The notes beneath the pieces were generated by a model. That model had not been told where the DNA came from and ran no database searches. It worked only from the letters and a program-made list of their open reading frames with translations. Position numbers and translations under genes: made by a program. A stretch of 64,000 nt of DNA from the NCBI RefSeq assembly GCF_000612445.1, contig NZ_BALC01000001.1, forward strand, positions 558,001-622,000. Reading direction: 5' to 3'. The stretch is from Liquorilactobacillus sucicola DSM 21376 = JCM 15457 (GTDB lineage Bacteria > Bacillota > Bacilli > Lactobacillales > Lactobacillaceae). This document shows positions 16,981-26,455 of this stretch, piece after piece (the stretch's first letter is position 1; each line of letters begins with the position of its first letter).

Positions 16981-18219
16981 TTAATCTACAAAAAGCTCAC
17001 TTGCAGCAGGAACGGTCTTAGCAATTACCTTCCCAGCACGGATATTGTACAAAACCTCAGCATGTTTATTCAAAACACTGTAAAAGTCTTTTCCATTCAA
17101 AAGAATACAATTTGCAGGCAATCCAACTTCTATTCCATAATGATCACTGACATGCAATGTCTGTGCGGCATTATAAGTCACATAATTGAAAGAATTTTGC
17201 AGTTGGTTATATCCCATTAATTGAGCAGCATACACACCCATTTGTAAGGGATCTAACATATTTCCATTACCTAGTGGATTCCACGGATCCTTGATATCAT
17301 CTTCACCAAAGGATACATTGATCCCAGCTTCAGTCAGCTCTTTGACACGTGTCAAACCTCTTCGCTTGGGATATGTATCAAAACGACCACCCAAATGCAT
17401 ATTAACCAGTGGATTTGAAACAAAATTAATATGTGACATTTTTAAAAGACGGAACAATTTGTACGTATAAGCATCGTTATACGCCCCCATTGCAGTTGTA
17501 TGACTGGCAGTTACGCGATCCTTTAAGCCAGTTTCATATGCCAATGTCGCTAAAACTTCAAGATTACGTGTTGCCGGGTCATCAATTTCATCACAATGGA
17601 CATCGATTAATGTATTATACTTTTCGGCTAAGGTTACTACGTATTTTAAAGAATCAGCACCGTAGAAATGGTTGAATTCATAATGCGGGATACCGCCGAC
17701 AACATCTGCACCTTCTTTTAACGCCTGTTCCAATAGTTCCTTTCCCTTTGGAAAAGATAAGATTCCTTCTTGGGGAAACGCGACCAGTTGGAGTTCAACA
17801 ACATTTTCAAGTTCTTTCTTTAACTCCAGCAATGCCTGTAATGCAATTAAATGTGGATCTGTTGTATCAACATGGCTACGAACGAACTGAATACCGTACT
17901 TTAATTGTTGGTAAATTGTTTTTCTAGCCCTAGTTTTTACATCATTAATTGAAAGTTGCTTTTTTCTTTCCGACCAGATCCGTATTCCATCAAAAAGAGT
18001 CCCTGTTTGATTCCATTCCGGTTCTCCAGCAGTCAAAGTTGCATCAAGATGAATGTGTGAATCAATAAATGGTGGCAGTAACACATTATTTTGTCCATCA
18101 ATAACTTGTTCGCCCTTTTTAGGGACTAGCACATCTGCAATTGCACTGAATTTACCACCTGCAATTCTAACGGTCTGCAGTTTATCACTATTATTAATGT
18201 GTACATTTTTAATTAACAT
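16981..18219 (-). CDS. codA: Cytosine deaminase
   Basis: This 412-residue amidohydrolase has metal-binding 'DSHIHLD' (about residues 54-60), 'DVHCDEIDD' and 'GEDDIKDPWNPLG'. These match the HxH, HCDE and D-D-V/I-x-DPW motifs of CodA. It converts cytosine (or isoguanine-like bases) to uracil and ammonia for pyrimidine salvage. ATG at 18219 has AGAGGAG upstream and lies 11 bases inside the permease gene, so the pair is translationally coupled. Confidence 0.93.
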   Translation of the reverse strand: MLIKNVHINNSDKLQTVRIAGGKFSAIADVLVPKKGEQVIDGQNNVLLPPFIDSHIHLDATLTAGEPEWNQTGTLFDGIRIWSERKKQLSINDVKTRARKTIYQQLKYGIQFVRSHVDTTDPHLIALQALLELKKELENVVELQLVAFPQEGILSFPKGKELLEQALKEGADVVGGIPHYEFNHFYGADSLKYVVTLAEKYNTLIDVHCDEIDDPATRNLEVLATLAYETGLKDRVTASHTTAMGAYNDAYTYKLFRLLKMSHINFVSNPLVNMHLGGRFDTYPKRRGLTRVKELTEAGINVSFGEDDIKDPWNPLGNGNMLDPLQMGVYAAQLMGYNQLQNSFNYVTYNAAQTLHVSDHYGIEVGLPANCILLNGKDFYSVLNKHAEVLYNIRAGKVIAKTVPAASELFVD

Positions 18220-19582
18220 TCTTTTTTACACTCCTCTGATTCAGCTTCATCAAGTAATAATATAGGACCCCGCTTATTATCATTGTGATAAAGGTTGCGC
18301 CAATAGTCCGCTCTAAAAACTCGTTACGCTGTAGTACAAAGAAAATCACGACCCCACTTATCCAAGTCAAAACTGCGAGCCAATTAATTCCATTTTTGTA
18401 CCAATAAGCTCCATGTTGTTTTGACAACTCTTTTAAATGATAATGGCCATGACTGCGCACATAAAAGTCTACAATAATGACACTGATAATTGGTCCTAAA
18501 ACCATACCGACATAGTCTAGAAAAACAATAAATGCACTTAAAAAACTGCCTAGAATCATTGGAACAAATGTAACCAAGGTTGCTAAGATTGCGACAATCC
18601 ACAGTGACACTTTGAGTTTTAAACGCGGAAAAATATTTGAAAGGGCTGACCCGGCAGCCATGAGATTAACAGCATTTGCGGTCATACTCGTTAAAATAAT
18701 AACTATTAAAGCCAGGATTCCTAGACCTAAACGGCTCGCAATCGTACTGGGATCCGAATTATTAGGGTCATAAGTGCCAGATGCAATAGCGATACTAATA
18801 GTCGCTACTAAACCGATAAAGGCAAACCAAATCACACCTATCAATGCTCCGGTGAACGGCATAACAGTTGCAGACGTTTTTTTACGCGTGAAACGTGTAA
18901 AATCAGCACCGGCAGTTACCCATGCTAAGTTAAAAGCCGCGACAGTATCAATGGCAGTACCTGTGTTCATTTTGAATTTAGCTGGAACGTGCCAAGTCAT
19001 TATTTCATGCAACGAAACTGTCTGAAAAACAACAATTGATTCCCACAACACAAAAATGAAAACTAGGACAATCCCTATTCGTTCTATCAATTGTACAGAC
19101 CTTGAGCCACTTGCAATGCTGATAATGTGTAGGACACTCATTACCAGAATTCCACAAATCAACCCCTTATTTCCACCGGGCTGTCCGTAAAGAGGCCATC
19201 CCGCAATGTCGTGCATCAGATAACTGACAGATGTCGCAGCAATGTATGTGTTAACCGCTGTCCATCCGATAAACTGTGTGACATTGATTATGGAAGGCAG
19301 ATAACTTCCACGCAACCCGAATGATGCGCGGCTGATTCCCATCGTTGAAACACCAGTCTTAAACCCAATAAAACCGATTAATGATAAAAATAGATATGAA
19401 AGCGCAGACGAGAATAATAAAACACCTAGTGCTGCAGCAAAACCACAAGCCGCTAAGACTCCTCCGATATACCATGTTCCATTATTCGCATTTGCACCGA
19501 CCCAGGTAGCGAACATATCCCACGAAGAGGTTCTTCGTTGTGCAGGTTTGATGCTTAAATCTTGTTCGTTATCGTGATTCAT
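18209..19582 (-). CDS. codB: Cytosine permease, NCS1 family
   Basis: This 457-residue transporter has twelve hydrophobic segments and the NCS1 signature 'WVGANANNGTWYIGG' after a short cytoplasmic N-terminus, with 'AWVTAGADFTRFT' mid-protein. It imports cytosine by proton or sodium symport. ATG at 19582 is preceded by GGGGGA; upstream in-frame ATGs lack a ribosome site. It forms a codBA operon with the deaminase downstream. No PurR box was recognised upstream. Confidence 0.92.
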   Translation of the reverse strand: MNHDNEQDLSIKPAQRRTSSWDMFATWVGANANNGTWYIGGVLAACGFAAALGVLLFSSALSYLFLSLIGFIGFKTGVSTMGISRASFGLRGSYLPSIINVTQFIGWTAVNTYIAATSVSYLMHDIAGWPLYGQPGGNKGLICGILVMSVLHIISIASGSRSVQLIERIGIVLVFIFVLWESIVVFQTVSLHEIMTWHVPAKFKMNTGTAIDTVAAFNLAWVTAGADFTRFTRKKTSATVMPFTGALIGVIWFAFIGLVATISIAIASGTYDPNNSDPSTIASRLGLGILALIVIILTSMTANAVNLMAAGSALSNIFPRLKLKVSLWIVAILATLVTFVPMILGSFLSAFIVFLDYVGMVLGPIISVIIVDFYVRSHGHYHLKELSKQHGAYWYKNGINWLAVLTWISGVVIFFVLQRNEFLERTIGATFITMIISGVLYYYLMKLNQRSVKKNVN

Positions 19583-19800
19583 AAAAAGTTTCCCCCTATG
19601 TAATGTATGTAGTATTTCAACAAGTAACATTGGAACACTATAGACTATCATTCTTTCAAATAACTGCACGACACAAAATAAGCTAACAATCATTTACTTT
19701 TTAAGTACCGCATTTCTAAAAGAACAATAATCAAGTTTTATATTACCTTATTCACTTCTTAGAATACTAGTTCATCTTGCATATTCTTTATTTAAATAAC

Positions 19801-19836
19801 AAAATTCGAGGATTTAATTTTAAAATCCTCGAATTT
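19801..19836 (-). terminator. Rho-independent terminator
   Basis: The arms AAATTCGAGGATTTTA-like and TAAAATCCTCGAATTT form a 14-16 bp hairpin between the permease gene at 19887 and codB. It should end the permease transcript on the minus strand and, being A/T-flanked on both sides, may work in both directions. Confidence 0.75.
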
Positions 19837-19886
19837 CACAAAAATATAGCACTATGTCTATTGCTCACTGTCGCTATTGTTTCTTT

Positions 19887-21299
19887 CTAAGCATTAAGCT
19901 TTGAATGTTTTCTAGCATAAAAGAAATAGATTAACATTCCTACAGCGAACCATAAAATAAAGCGGACCCATGTCTCCCAGTTTAGGCCGGCGATCAAGGT
20001 TAAGCAAAAAATAATTGCGATGATTGGTGTAAAAGGAACTCCAGGTGCTTTGAAACCACGGTGAACTTCAGGATTTGTTTTCCGCATCCAAAGAATACCA
20101 GCTGAAACCAAAATAAATGCTGTCAAAGTCCCGATATTGACCAGTTCCGATAAAATATTTAAATTGATAAATCCACCTGCAAAGGCTGTTATGATTCCAA
20201 AAAACCAAGTTCCCTTGAACGGTGTCTGATACTTCGGATTAACATCACCAAAAAATTTAGGAAACAAACCATCACGCGACATAGAATAGCAGATTCGCGA
20301 CTGCCCATAAAGTTGAACAAGAATGACAGTTGTCATACCTAGAATAGCTCCAATGCTAACAATAATTGACAACCAAGTCTGTCCCGTTGAATGCAAAACG
20401 GCTAAAATCGGAGCATTAAGGTATTTTGTAAAAATAGTATACTTAACAACCCCAGTCATAATTAATGTCATGATGATGTACAAGACTGTAGAAATCAATA
20501 GCGATAAAAGTATGCCACGTGGCAAAGTTTTACTAGGGTTAACAGTTTCTTCAGCACTTGATGCGACAGAATCAAAACCAATAAAAGAAAAGAAAACAAT
20601 CGAAGCGGCAGGTATAATTCCAGCTGCAGTTCCGTGATTGAATGAGTACAAGCCATATGGAGAAAAAGGTGTCCAATTGTGCGGCTTGATAAACCAGACA
20701 GTACAAATGATAAACAGGACAATAACAGCCAATTTAATCAAAACCATTGTGTCATTAACACGCTTTGTTTGGTTGATACCGATAGAAATAATCCATGTGA
20801 TCACTAAAACAATCAAGAATGCCGGTAAATTAAAAATGGTTGTCACACCGGGTGTCGTTCCTGCAGCAGCTGTCAGGACAGTGGGAATATGGATACCGAC
20901 ATTATCTAACAGATTAACAAAATAGCCTGACCATCCAACCGAAACTGTTGCAGCACCTAAGGCATATTCAAGAATAAGATCCCATCCGATTATGAATGCA
21001 ATTACTTCGCCAAAAGCCACATAAGAATAGGTATAAGCCGAACCTGCAACTGGTGCCATTGATGCAAATTCTGCATAACACAGGCCAGCAAAACCACAAC
21101 AGATAGCTGCAAGCAAGAAAGATAGTGACAAGGCGGGACCCGCTGTCAAAGCACCTTTCCCTGTGAGAACAAAAATTCCTGTTCCAATAATAGCTCCTAT
21201 CCCAAGAAACGTCAGATCCAATGTATGCAGTGTTCGTTTCAAAGGTGTGGTTTCCATAAGTAAGTCAGCCACTTGTTTTTTACGAAAGATATTATTCAT
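19887..21299 (-). CDS. APC family amino-acid permease (cationic amino-acid transporter type)
   Basis: This 470-residue protein has twelve or more hydrophobic helices and the APC helix-1 motif 'GIGAIIGTGIFVLTG', followed by 'AGPALSLSFLLAAICCGFAGLCYAE' (in two parts, helix 2). The pattern is that of the CAT/YfnA group. It probably imports an amino acid by proton symport; the substrate is not evident. I chose ATG at 21299 (reading MNNIFRKKQ), with GGGATG upstream. Confidence 0.87.
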   Translation of the reverse strand: MNNIFRKKQVADLLMETTPLKRTLHTLDLTFLGIGAIIGTGIFVLTGKGALTAGPALSLSFLLAAICCGFAGLCYAEFASMAPVAGSAYTYSYVAFGEVIAFIIGWDLILEYALGAATVSVGWSGYFVNLLDNVGIHIPTVLTAAAGTTPGVTTIFNLPAFLIVLVITWIISIGINQTKRVNDTMVLIKLAVIVLFIICTVWFIKPHNWTPFSPYGLYSFNHGTAAGIIPAASIVFFSFIGFDSVASSAEETVNPSKTLPRGILLSLLISTVLYIIMTLIMTGVVKYTIFTKYLNAPILAVLHSTGQTWLSIIVSIGAILGMTTVILVQLYGQSRICYSMSRDGLFPKFFGDVNPKYQTPFKGTWFFGIITAFAGGFINLNILSELVNIGTLTAFILVSAGILWMRKTNPEVHRGFKAPGVPFTPIIAIIFCLTLIAGLNWETWVRFILWFAVGMLIYFFYARKHSKLNA

Positions 21300-21955
21300 G
21301 TAAACATCCCTTTCATTAAATACGCTCACAATTCTATAATCGTTTTCTAATTTAGTCAAACGGTATTGCACAACATTTGTTATTTTTTGTCACATCAAAG
21401 TCTAAATAAAACGTACAAAACTTGTTTTCCTAAGCCAATAGGGACATTAAAAAATTTTTTTTAAGAAAAAGACTTCTGTTTTGCTAAAAAACAAGATAAT
21501 AGAGTTTTTTAAACTTCTCAAAAAGAAAGGGCTTTATTTACTGTTATACATGAATTAGACGCATGTTATAATGAGTAAATTTCTTCAATGTTTAATTTCT
21601 TTGCAGCGTTGTTCGAAAAGCCAAAAAATAAAAGAGCTCATTTAGACGATACTCTGCATTATAAATGTCTCAAACACAAACAAGCGGCACCTCGCCGATC
21701 TAGCATCGACTCCGTGTCGCCATGAGAGAAAATATAGGATGCAGTACACCACATTTCATTTTGGTACATCCTTTGTTTTAAGTTTGGCATTTTAGAAATT
21801 GTTCTTGTTTCAACAGCCAGTTACTTTACTTAAATATGAATTACTCATATCATATTCCAACTCTGAATGGCATAATCTGTGCTTAACACTCAAAGACTAC
21901 CTATTGGTAAACTTTATCTTGCCAAACTAATCGAAATTATCTAGGTATTATCTTT
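21300..21955. other. Intergenic region, 656 bases, no gene
   Basis: No coding region is supported. A hairpin at 21736-21772 (AGGATGCAGTACACC...GGTACATCCT, followed by T-rich sequence) may terminate transcription from the CpsB-type gene. Around 21686-21720 GGCAC...GTGTC and GCCGAT...ATCGAC form a second, GC-rich stem that stands out from its AT-rich surroundings and could belong to a small RNA. I see no known riboswitch. Confidence 0.4.
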
Positions 21956-22747
21956 TCAGAAAAAGAAAAAATGCTTCTTTTTCTTCTCTATCCTTGAGTA
22001 GCCACGAGCCATGACCGGAAGTCCATTCAATAGATCCTCGGCATTTTGTTCAAATTCGTCTACTTTATCTTGCCCCATATTCGTTTGAAGTTCCTTAAAA
22101 GCTTCATACAGCGCAAATTTTCGACCTTTTAGCGCATGAGCATCTGAAGCGAATAGTTGAACCAAACCATGCTCAACTAGCTGATCTGAAATTTCTTTCA
22201 CTTTATCTCCGAAGCCCCCAACATAACTTGTAGCTGTCAGCTGCGACAATGCTCCATCTGAGATAAAATCATATAGGATATTCAAGTCATTTTGAATCTC
22301 ATGATTACGTTCAGGGTGAACAATAACAGGTGTTGTTCCAGCTTTGCGCAGTTCAAAGAACAAACGTTTAGCATAAGCTGGAACGCTCCCATGTGGAAAT
22401 TCAATTAACATATACTTTTTTTCCTCGTCTATCCCAAGTAGGTCATCATAACGCTCAACTAAATCACCGTTGATGTGCACTTCTTGCCCAGGAAAAATTG
22501 TCAATGGCATTTTTCGAATATCTAATTCATGCTGAAATTCAGTGACATGTTTAATAACATCTGACCTATGATTAACGTAGTCACCATCAAGATGATGAGG
22601 AGTTGCTAAAATATGTGTAATTCCTTCCTTAATAGCATCGTTAGCTAGTCCTAATGAATGCTCTAAATCCGGTGAGCCATCATCAATACTGGGTAGCAGA
22701 TGGCAATGCAGATCAACAATCTTTCCACTTTTAGTTATTTTCCCCAT
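21956..22747 (-). CDS. CpsB/CapC-type PHP-domain tyrosine phosphatase
   Basis: The protein has 263 residues. The PHP metal site starts with 'DLHCHLLPSIDDG' and continues with 'THILATPHH', 'GQEVHINGD', 'VIVHPERNHEI' and 'FASDAHA'. This is the manganese-dependent CpsB/YwqE phosphatase pattern, which dephosphorylates the CpsD tyrosine kinase in capsule or exopolysaccharide synthesis. No cpsA, cpsC or cpsD lies in the window, so it is an orphan here. The C-terminus ends in Lys and Phe runs (KKKKHFFFF). ATG at 22747 has GGGAGGA upstream. Confidence 0.9.
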   Translation of the reverse strand: MGKITKSGKIVDLHCHLLPSIDDGSPDLEHSLGLANDAIKEGITHILATPHHLDGDYVNHRSDVIKHVTEFQHELDIRKMPLTIFPGQEVHINGDLVERYDDLLGIDEEKKYMLIEFPHGSVPAYAKRLFFELRKAGTTPVIVHPERNHEIQNDLNILYDFISDGALSQLTATSYVGGFGDKVKEISDQLVEHGLVQLFASDAHALKGRKFALYEAFKELQTNMGQDKVDEFEQNAEDLLNGLPVMARGYSRIEKKKKHFFFF

Positions 22748-22999
22748 ATGTAGATTCCTCCCTATTAACAATAACTATAATAGTTTTTTTACTTAATTGT
22801 AGCATACTCAATCATTCTATCATGATCATTTTTTTGATTAAAACAGAACAATACCACTGAATTTCAGTATAGGCTATAATTTTTATTATAGCAATTATGC
22901 TTGTTTTAGAAGGAATCATTTAACAAAAAGTGTTTTCTTATCTGCTTAAAATTATTGGAAAGATCAGTTTTTATTGTTTTAAAATCTAACGCTTGATTA

Positions 23000-25900
23000 T
23001 TATTTGCTATCTCTTTTTCTTTTAATCCTGAGGAACAGTCCTATACTACTTAAGCTCGTCAGTATTATTCCTAAAATATTCAAAGCTAAAATGTTGCTTT
23101 CACCAGTCTGTGGCAAGTGTTTCTGATTTTTTTTGCTTTCACCAGTTTGTATATCAAGCCTTGGTAAAGTGCTTACTTTTTTTGCTACTTTAAAACCTTT
23201 AGAATCAGCATTGACCATTGAATAGTCAACTTTTTTATTACTAATCTGCTGCTTACTCAAACCATTTTTCGTTGTTTGATTATTGCGGCTGTTATTCCTT
23301 TTATTAGCCTCAATAACAAGCTTTTGTTCCGATCTACTTTTTTTCGTTCTTGTCTCCTTGTTCTTGATTGGGTCAACTACTGTTACCTTAATAGTTTTTA
23401 AAATAGTATTTCCTTGAACATCTGTATAGCTATATTTTACTGTGTAAATACCTGGCTTGCTCGGATTCACTGTACCAAGTACTGCAACATCTTTTATTGT
23501 CAGTTCTTTTCCTGCAGCATCATTCCCACCAATAAAGTTGTTTTCTGCTTTCCAGCCATTCTGCGTACCTGCAGTAAGAGTAGAATCTTTAACCCATAAA
23601 TTTGTTTGTACTTTTCGATAAATGTAATTTATAACTTGATTCTGTGCGGTATACAAGTTATCAGCATTCTTATTTTTCATGTTTGTACTGCTCAAAAAAT
23701 AATTATCGATTTTGACAGGAGCTAACATTGAATAAGAATCACCTATCTTACCTATTTTTTGCTTTGAAGAGACAATTTCGTTACCTTTATCATCAAGATA
23801 ATTAAAAGTCACTTTTGACTCATTTTTCCAAATGCTAGTAAGCGGATTGATCTTTAAACCAGTTACATGTACTTCTCCATTCTGTGCATAGAGGTAGAGT
23901 TGGTTTGTTGGTTGTACCCCCACATATTCAGGACGCATGAAAAAGTTCTGTGTAATTGCTCTTTCCCCATCATTTGCAAAAGCCTCAATACTTGTTTCAT
24001 CTACATAGATAGTGAGCGTTATTTTCCCTTCCCCTGAATCCACAAATGCATTCATTTTATCCCTTGGATTACCCATTCCAGGCTCTCCCGTATTTAAACG
24101 CTGTACAAAAAACTCTTTTGTTTGCAAATCATATCCGACGCGCAGATAGTACCGTCCATCATGCGAAACACGTAGTTTAAAACCAACTGACTCAGGCGGA
24201 TTTTTTGTATCCCACGAGAAATCCGCTGTTACTTTATATTGGGTTCCAGTATAATTGAGCAAATGCTCACTATTTTTAAGCGTCGTATTGAATTCAGCAG
24301 AAGAAAGCACATTTTCCTGTTCATTGTGTGCAATCTCCGAAACGACTGTGTTTCTCAACAAATACCCGTCCGTTGCACGTGTGTCTTTAACTAACTTTAG
24401 TTCTCTTGGAAGCGTCATGTGACCATACCAAGGTGATGTCTTGGCCTCACCAGTATAGGACCAATTTGATTGCCATGCTATAAGTACATTACGCTTATCT
24501 TTCATGTTGGCGAAGGGAATTCCCGCATAAAAATCTTCACCATAGTCAAATGTCAACGGTTCCTTCATCGTATGTGTGCTTTCCGGCACCCACTGTCCAG
24601 CAGCGGTGATATCGCCGACATAATACTCCATCCCTGACCCAGTCGCATGCGCCCCTTGTTGTACACTGACAGCAAATATCCATTTTGTTGTTTTCGTTCC
24701 TGCCACCGTCATCGGGATTAACGTCGGACATTCCCAAACACCAAGTCCTACATTTTTTTCTCGTTGGATACTTGAAGCATACTTCCAATGCAGCAAATCT
24801 TTAGAACTGTAAATCAACGCCTGCTGATTGGAAACAACTGTCAGCAAAAATTGTTTATTTAAATCATCATAAACAACATTCGGATCTCTAAAATTAGCTG
24901 CATCGCCGCCTTTTGAGTCTGTGACTGGAATCAGTGGTTTAGGAACTGCGGCATTTTTATCTGGAGAATATTGAATAAATGTTTTTCCGCCATCCTGGCT
25001 ATATGCTAAATGCTGTTCTTGAATTTCATTCAAGCCTAGCCATGTACCCCAACCATCCTCTTTACCATCATTAATTCTCGTGGCAATCTGATAATCAGCA
25101 GTATAAAATGCTAAAACTGTGCCCACTCCCAATCCACTGACGTTATTTTTATCTACGTAAACTGATCCGCTAAAAATAGCTTTTTTCCCATTTGAATCGC
25201 CCCAATTGGTTGTAGGAACACCTACATAGCGAACTTCTCCAGCTTCCACCAAATTGCCTGTTGTATTGGTATACGTGAAATCCTCCCATCCTTGATCGGT
25301 TAGCATTGGAATCGCAAGCTGTTCTTGCTTCCAGTTGATCATGTCCTTACTTGTTGCATGTCCCCATGACATATTGCCCCATTCATTGCCTTCTGGATTA
25401 TATTGATAATACAGATGATATATGCCTGTTTTATCATCATAAAACAATCCATTGGGATCATTCATCCAATTCTTATCAGGTGAGTAGTGAATTTGATTAC
25501 GATATTGCTCACTATAAGATTTTTTCTCCAAATCCCTTGAACTCACCTTCTGTATGTTATTTGTTTCTGTTGCAGTGTCAGCAACAACGTTGTTACTTTT
25601 GTCATCTGTAAAAGAAGAATTATTAGTATCCTGTTTAATTTCATTTGAACTGCTAAGAGTCGCTGTCTTCTCTTTCTCACTTGAAGCCGTAGAAATATCT
25701 TCTGACTGTGTGACAGCACTTGAAGTTGCCTTACTCTCTTCACTAGAAGATGCAGCCTTAACTACCGAGATTTCTTCTTCAGAACCAGTGCTTTTTTGTC
25801 CTTGATTTAACTCATCTGTTTCGCTTCTACTAGCATTATCCGAAACTTCACTTGAAACTTGCGCAGCAGAACTTTTTGATGCGCTTTGATTTTCTGACTC

Positions 25901-26200
25901 ACTACTTTTCGAAGTTGCATCTTCATTATTCTTAAGTGAAGAATTATTAGCTGTTGCCTTCTTTTCGCTTGCTTCCTGATTACTTGAATCAATTTTACTT
26001 ACCACGGTTGAAGATTGCGTCTCTTTCTGCAATATCATTGAGCTGTTGTTTATTTCAGACTGTGTTGCAGCCTGAATAGTATCCATTTGTGACATTAATA
26101 GCGTCCCACTACCTAATGAAACCATAGCTACTATCCACACTTTGCCTTTCTTGTACATTTTGTGATGTTCCTTCACTTCACTCATTCGTTGACAACACAT
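23000..26200 (-). CDS. Cell-wall-anchored GH32 fructan hydrolase (levanase/inulinase type)
   Basis: The precursor has 1066 residues. A KxYKxGKxW signal region (K14-M-Y-K-K-G-K-V-W22) is followed by a Ser/Thr/Glu-rich linker (about 45-220). The GH32 catalytic domain holds all three acids: nucleophile Asp248 in 'WMNDPNG', Asp439 in 'NFRDP' and Glu490 in 'WECP'. A beta-sandwich follows to about 785, then a MucBP-like repeat (795-862), an Ig-like domain (873-942) and LPQTG (1029-1033) with a hydrophobic helix and basic tail. It should cut levan, inulin or sucrose at the cell surface, with sortase anchoring it. AAGGAGG lies seven bases before ATG 26200. Confidence 0.93.
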   Translation of the reverse strand: MCCQRMSEVKEHHKMYKKGKVWIVAMVSLGSGTLLMSQMDTIQAATQSEINNSSMILQKETQSSTVVSKIDSSNQEASEKKATANNSSLKNNEDATSKSSESENQSASKSSAAQVSSEVSDNASRSETDELNQGQKSTGSEEEISVVKAASSSEESKATSSAVTQSEDISTASSEKEKTATLSSSNEIKQDTNNSSFTDDKSNNVVADTATETNNIQKVSSRDLEKKSYSEQYRNQIHYSPDKNWMNDPNGLFYDDKTGIYHLYYQYNPEGNEWGNMSWGHATSKDMINWKQEQLAIPMLTDQGWEDFTYTNTTGNLVEAGEVRYVGVPTTNWGDSNGKKAIFSGSVYVDKNNVSGLGVGTVLAFYTADYQIATRINDGKEDGWGTWLGLNEIQEQHLAYSQDGGKTFIQYSPDKNAAVPKPLIPVTDSKGGDAANFRDPNVVYDDLNKQFLLTVVSNQQALIYSSKDLLHWKYASSIQREKNVGLGVWECPTLIPMTVAGTKTTKWIFAVSVQQGAHATGSGMEYYVGDITAAGQWVPESTHTMKEPLTFDYGEDFYAGIPFANMKDKRNVLIAWQSNWSYTGEAKTSPWYGHMTLPRELKLVKDTRATDGYLLRNTVVSEIAHNEQENVLSSAEFNTTLKNSEHLLNYTGTQYKVTADFSWDTKNPPESVGFKLRVSHDGRYYLRVGYDLQTKEFFVQRLNTGEPGMGNPRDKMNAFVDSGEGKITLTIYVDETSIEAFANDGERAITQNFFMRPEYVGVQPTNQLYLYAQNGEVHVTGLKINPLTSIWKNESKVTFNYLDDKGNEIVSSKQKIGKIGDSYSMLAPVKIDNYFLSSTNMKNKNADNLYTAQNQVINYIYRKVQTNLWVKDSTLTAGTQNGWKAENNFIGGNDAAGKELTIKDVAVLGTVNPSKPGIYTVKYSYTDVQGNTILKTIKVTVVDPIKNKETRTKKSRSEQKLVIEANKRNNSRNNQTTKNGLSKQQISNKKVDYSMVNADSKGFKVAKKVSTLPRLDIQTGESKKNQKHLPQTGESNILALNILGIILTSLSSIGLFLRIKRKRDSK

Positions 26201-26300
26201 ACAAAAACCTCCTTGAATATGCTTACTTGTTATTTCATAAGAACATTAGCAAGTTATGTGCCAACGATAAATCTTTTTTGAAAACAGCTATTAAAGGCAA

Positions 26301-26346
26301 AAAAAGAGACCCCTTTGCAAATAAAACAAAACAGGTCTCTCTTTTA
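26301..26346. terminator. Bidirectional hairpin terminator
   Basis: AGAGACC and GGTCTCT arms are flanked by A and T runs, between the oppA stop and the GH32 start. On the minus strand it should terminate oppA and insulate the GH32 promoter. Confidence 0.7.
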
Positions 26347-26455
26347 TTTGAAACATTTTACAACTTAGTTAAAACACTTGAAAAATTTTTAAAACACCTA
26401 GTCTTGCACACCATAGATATCATTGTTTAAGAAAACAGGTTAACATTTTAATTCA

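Noticed and set aside
21300-21600. Lysine riboswitch upstream of the amino-acid permease
   Set aside because: No lysine-box consensus or terminator/antiterminator pair was seen in the minus-strand leader.
26185-26200. Alternative GH32 start at ATG 26185
   Set aside because: AAGGAGG is correctly spaced from ATG 26200, not from 26185.
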